A DNA stretch of 64,000 bases from CAUZWH01 sp965247665 (GTDB lineage: Bacteria; Pseudomonadota; Alphaproteobacteria; SHVV01): NCBI GenBank assembly GCA_965247665.1, contig CBDFHH010000004.1, positions 310,001-374,000 on the forward strand. The letters are read 5' to 3'. This document shows positions 63,068 to 64,000 of this stretch, in pieces. Each line of letters starts with the position of its first letter. The first letter of the stretch is position 1. Under the pieces are notes generated by a model, which had not been told where the DNA came from, ran no database searches, and saw nothing but the letters and a program-made list of their open reading frames with translations. A program made the translations under genes and the position numbers.

Positions 63068-64000
63068 TCTCGGAAGAGCGCGTTCGCGCCATCCAACAAC
63101 GCTACCAAACCTTGCAGCAAGCGCTGTCGAACCCCGACGCATTGCCGCGCGAGGAATATGCCAGCGCGTCGAAGGAACTCGCCGAGCTGGTGCCGGTGGT
63201 TGCCGAGATCGAGGCGTTCACCAAGCTCAGTCGGGAGATCGTCGAACTCGGTGAGATCGTCGACGATCCGGAGTCCGACGAGGAGATGCGCGAGCTCGCC
63301 GCCGGCGAACTCAAGGACCAATGTGGCCGGCTTCCCGAGATAGAGGACAGCCTGCGTCGGCTGCTGATCCCCAAGGATGAAGCCGACCAAAAAAACGCAA
63401 TTCTCGAGATTCGCCCCGGCACCGGCGGCGACGAAGCGGCTCTGTTCGCCGCCGACCTGTTTCGCATGTACCAGAAATATGCCGAGCTGCATGGCTGGAA
63501 ATTCGAGGTGCTGCATGCCGCAACCACGGATCTCGGCGGATTCAAGGAAGGCGTGTCGTCGATCAGCGGCCGCGGCGTGTTCGCCAAGCTCAAATACGAA
63601 TCCGGCGTGCACCGAGTCCAGCGGGTTCCCGAGACGGAGGCGAGTGGGCGGATTCACACCTCGGCGGCAACGGTAGCCGTGTTGCCCGAAGCCGAAGAGG
63701 TCGACGTCAAGATCGACGAAAAGGACTTGCGCATCGACGTTTTCCGTTCGAGCGGACCCGGTGGACAATCGGTCAACACGACCGACAGCGCGGTGCGGAT
63801 CACCCACACTCCAACCGGCATCGTTGTCAGCCAGCAGGACGAGAAATCGCAGCACAAGAACCGCGCCAAGGCGATGAGGGTGCTGCGGGCGCGTCTCTAC
63901 GAGCGCGAGCGCGAGGAACGCGAAACAGAACGCGCACAAGCGCGACGCAGCCAGATCGGGAGCGGCGATCGCTCCGAGCGCGTTCGCACCTACAACTTCC
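63064..64000 (+). CDS. prfA: peptide chain release factor 1, 3'-truncated by the window edge
   Basis: The first 312 codons of RF1 are present and the frame runs off the right end. The N-terminal helical domain is followed by ILEIRPGTGGDEAALFA, the RF1 codon-recognition region, and the catalytic GGQ motif at residues 233-235 (SGPGGQSVNTTDSA). It terminates translation at UAA and UAG. It is coupled to hisS. Confidence 0.96.
   Translation, partial: MISEERVRAIQQRYQTLQQALSNPDALPREEYASASKELAELVPVVAEIEAFTKLSREIVELGEIVDDPESDEEMRELAAGELKDQCGRLPEIEDSLRRLLIPKDEADQKNAILEIRPGTGGDEAALFAADLFRMYQKYAELHGWKFEVLHAATTDLGGFKEGVSSISGRGVFAKLKYESGVHRVQRVPETEASGRIHTSAATVAVLPEAEEVDVKIDEKDLRIDVFRSSGPGGQSVNTTDSAVRITHTPTGIVVSQQDEKSQHKNRAKAMRVLRARLYEREREERETERAQARRSQIGSGDRSERVRTYNF

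Overview
The window is a high-GC, gene-dense bacterial chromosome segment. It looks alphaproteobacterial and most like the Rhodospirillales, although the order is an inference. The evidence is the gene set (CarD, an RpoH2-type sigma-32, aerobic cobaltochelatase CobS/CobT, FdxA, RodZ-like protein) and the gene orders aroK-aroB-CorC, BolA / J-domain protein / cobS / cobT, argJ-GNAT-mutT, comF-grxC-nitrilase-DUF1178 and rodZ-(ispG)-hisS-prfA. Spacing is tight, many stops and starts overlap as ATGA, and GTG or TTG starts are common.

Region 1 (1-15 kb) is accessory and catabolic. It holds the end of a molybdenum-hydroxylase operon (CoxM- and CoxS-like), an AhpD-fold protein, a TRAP transporter with its binding protein transcribed away from its permeases, three tandem VanA-like Rieske oxygenases, and two proteins of periplasmic-binding-protein fold that lack signal peptides. 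After a decayed block with remnants of a hydantoinase/amidohydrolase operon and a short-chain dehydrogenase come a DUF1330 protein, an isocitrate-lyase-family enzyme, a metallo-beta-lactamase-fold hydrolase and a luciferase-like monooxygenase. Together they suggest uptake and oxidation of aromatic or other organic acids; no substrate can be read from the sequence.

Region 2 (15-31.4 kb) holds a frameshifted universal stress protein, tRNA-Arg(CCT), a PagL-like lipid A deacylase, a coupled nuclease / M48 protease / TetR operon, rpoH, a phosphatase-like protein that has lost its metal ligands, carD with a clear terminator, fdxA, a TerB-like protein, an S4 protein coupled to an SUV3-like helicase, methylmalonyl-CoA mutase and its chaperone MeaB, rpmB and a queuosine-precursor transporter.

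Region 3 (31.6-51 kb) holds a dienelactone hydrolase, an acyl-CoA synthetase, cobT and cobS, a J-domain protein, bolA, an AEC transporter, corC-aroB-aroK, a 45-residue membrane protein, a large exported protein, xerD, secA, argJ, a scrambled GNAT gene, mutT and a methyltransferase.

Region 4 (51-64 kb) begins with a small island (an AT-rich PIN-like gene plus truncated IS110 and IS6 transposases) next to comF. It continues with grxC, a nitrilase-family hydrolase, a methyltransferase, DUF1178, ubiG, lysC, a nitronate monooxygenase, a RodZ-like protein, an internally deleted ispG relic, hisS and the start of prfA. The ispG relic is the most striking observation: its first 12 codons are joined to its last third, with an iron-sulfur cysteine lost and an in-frame stop.
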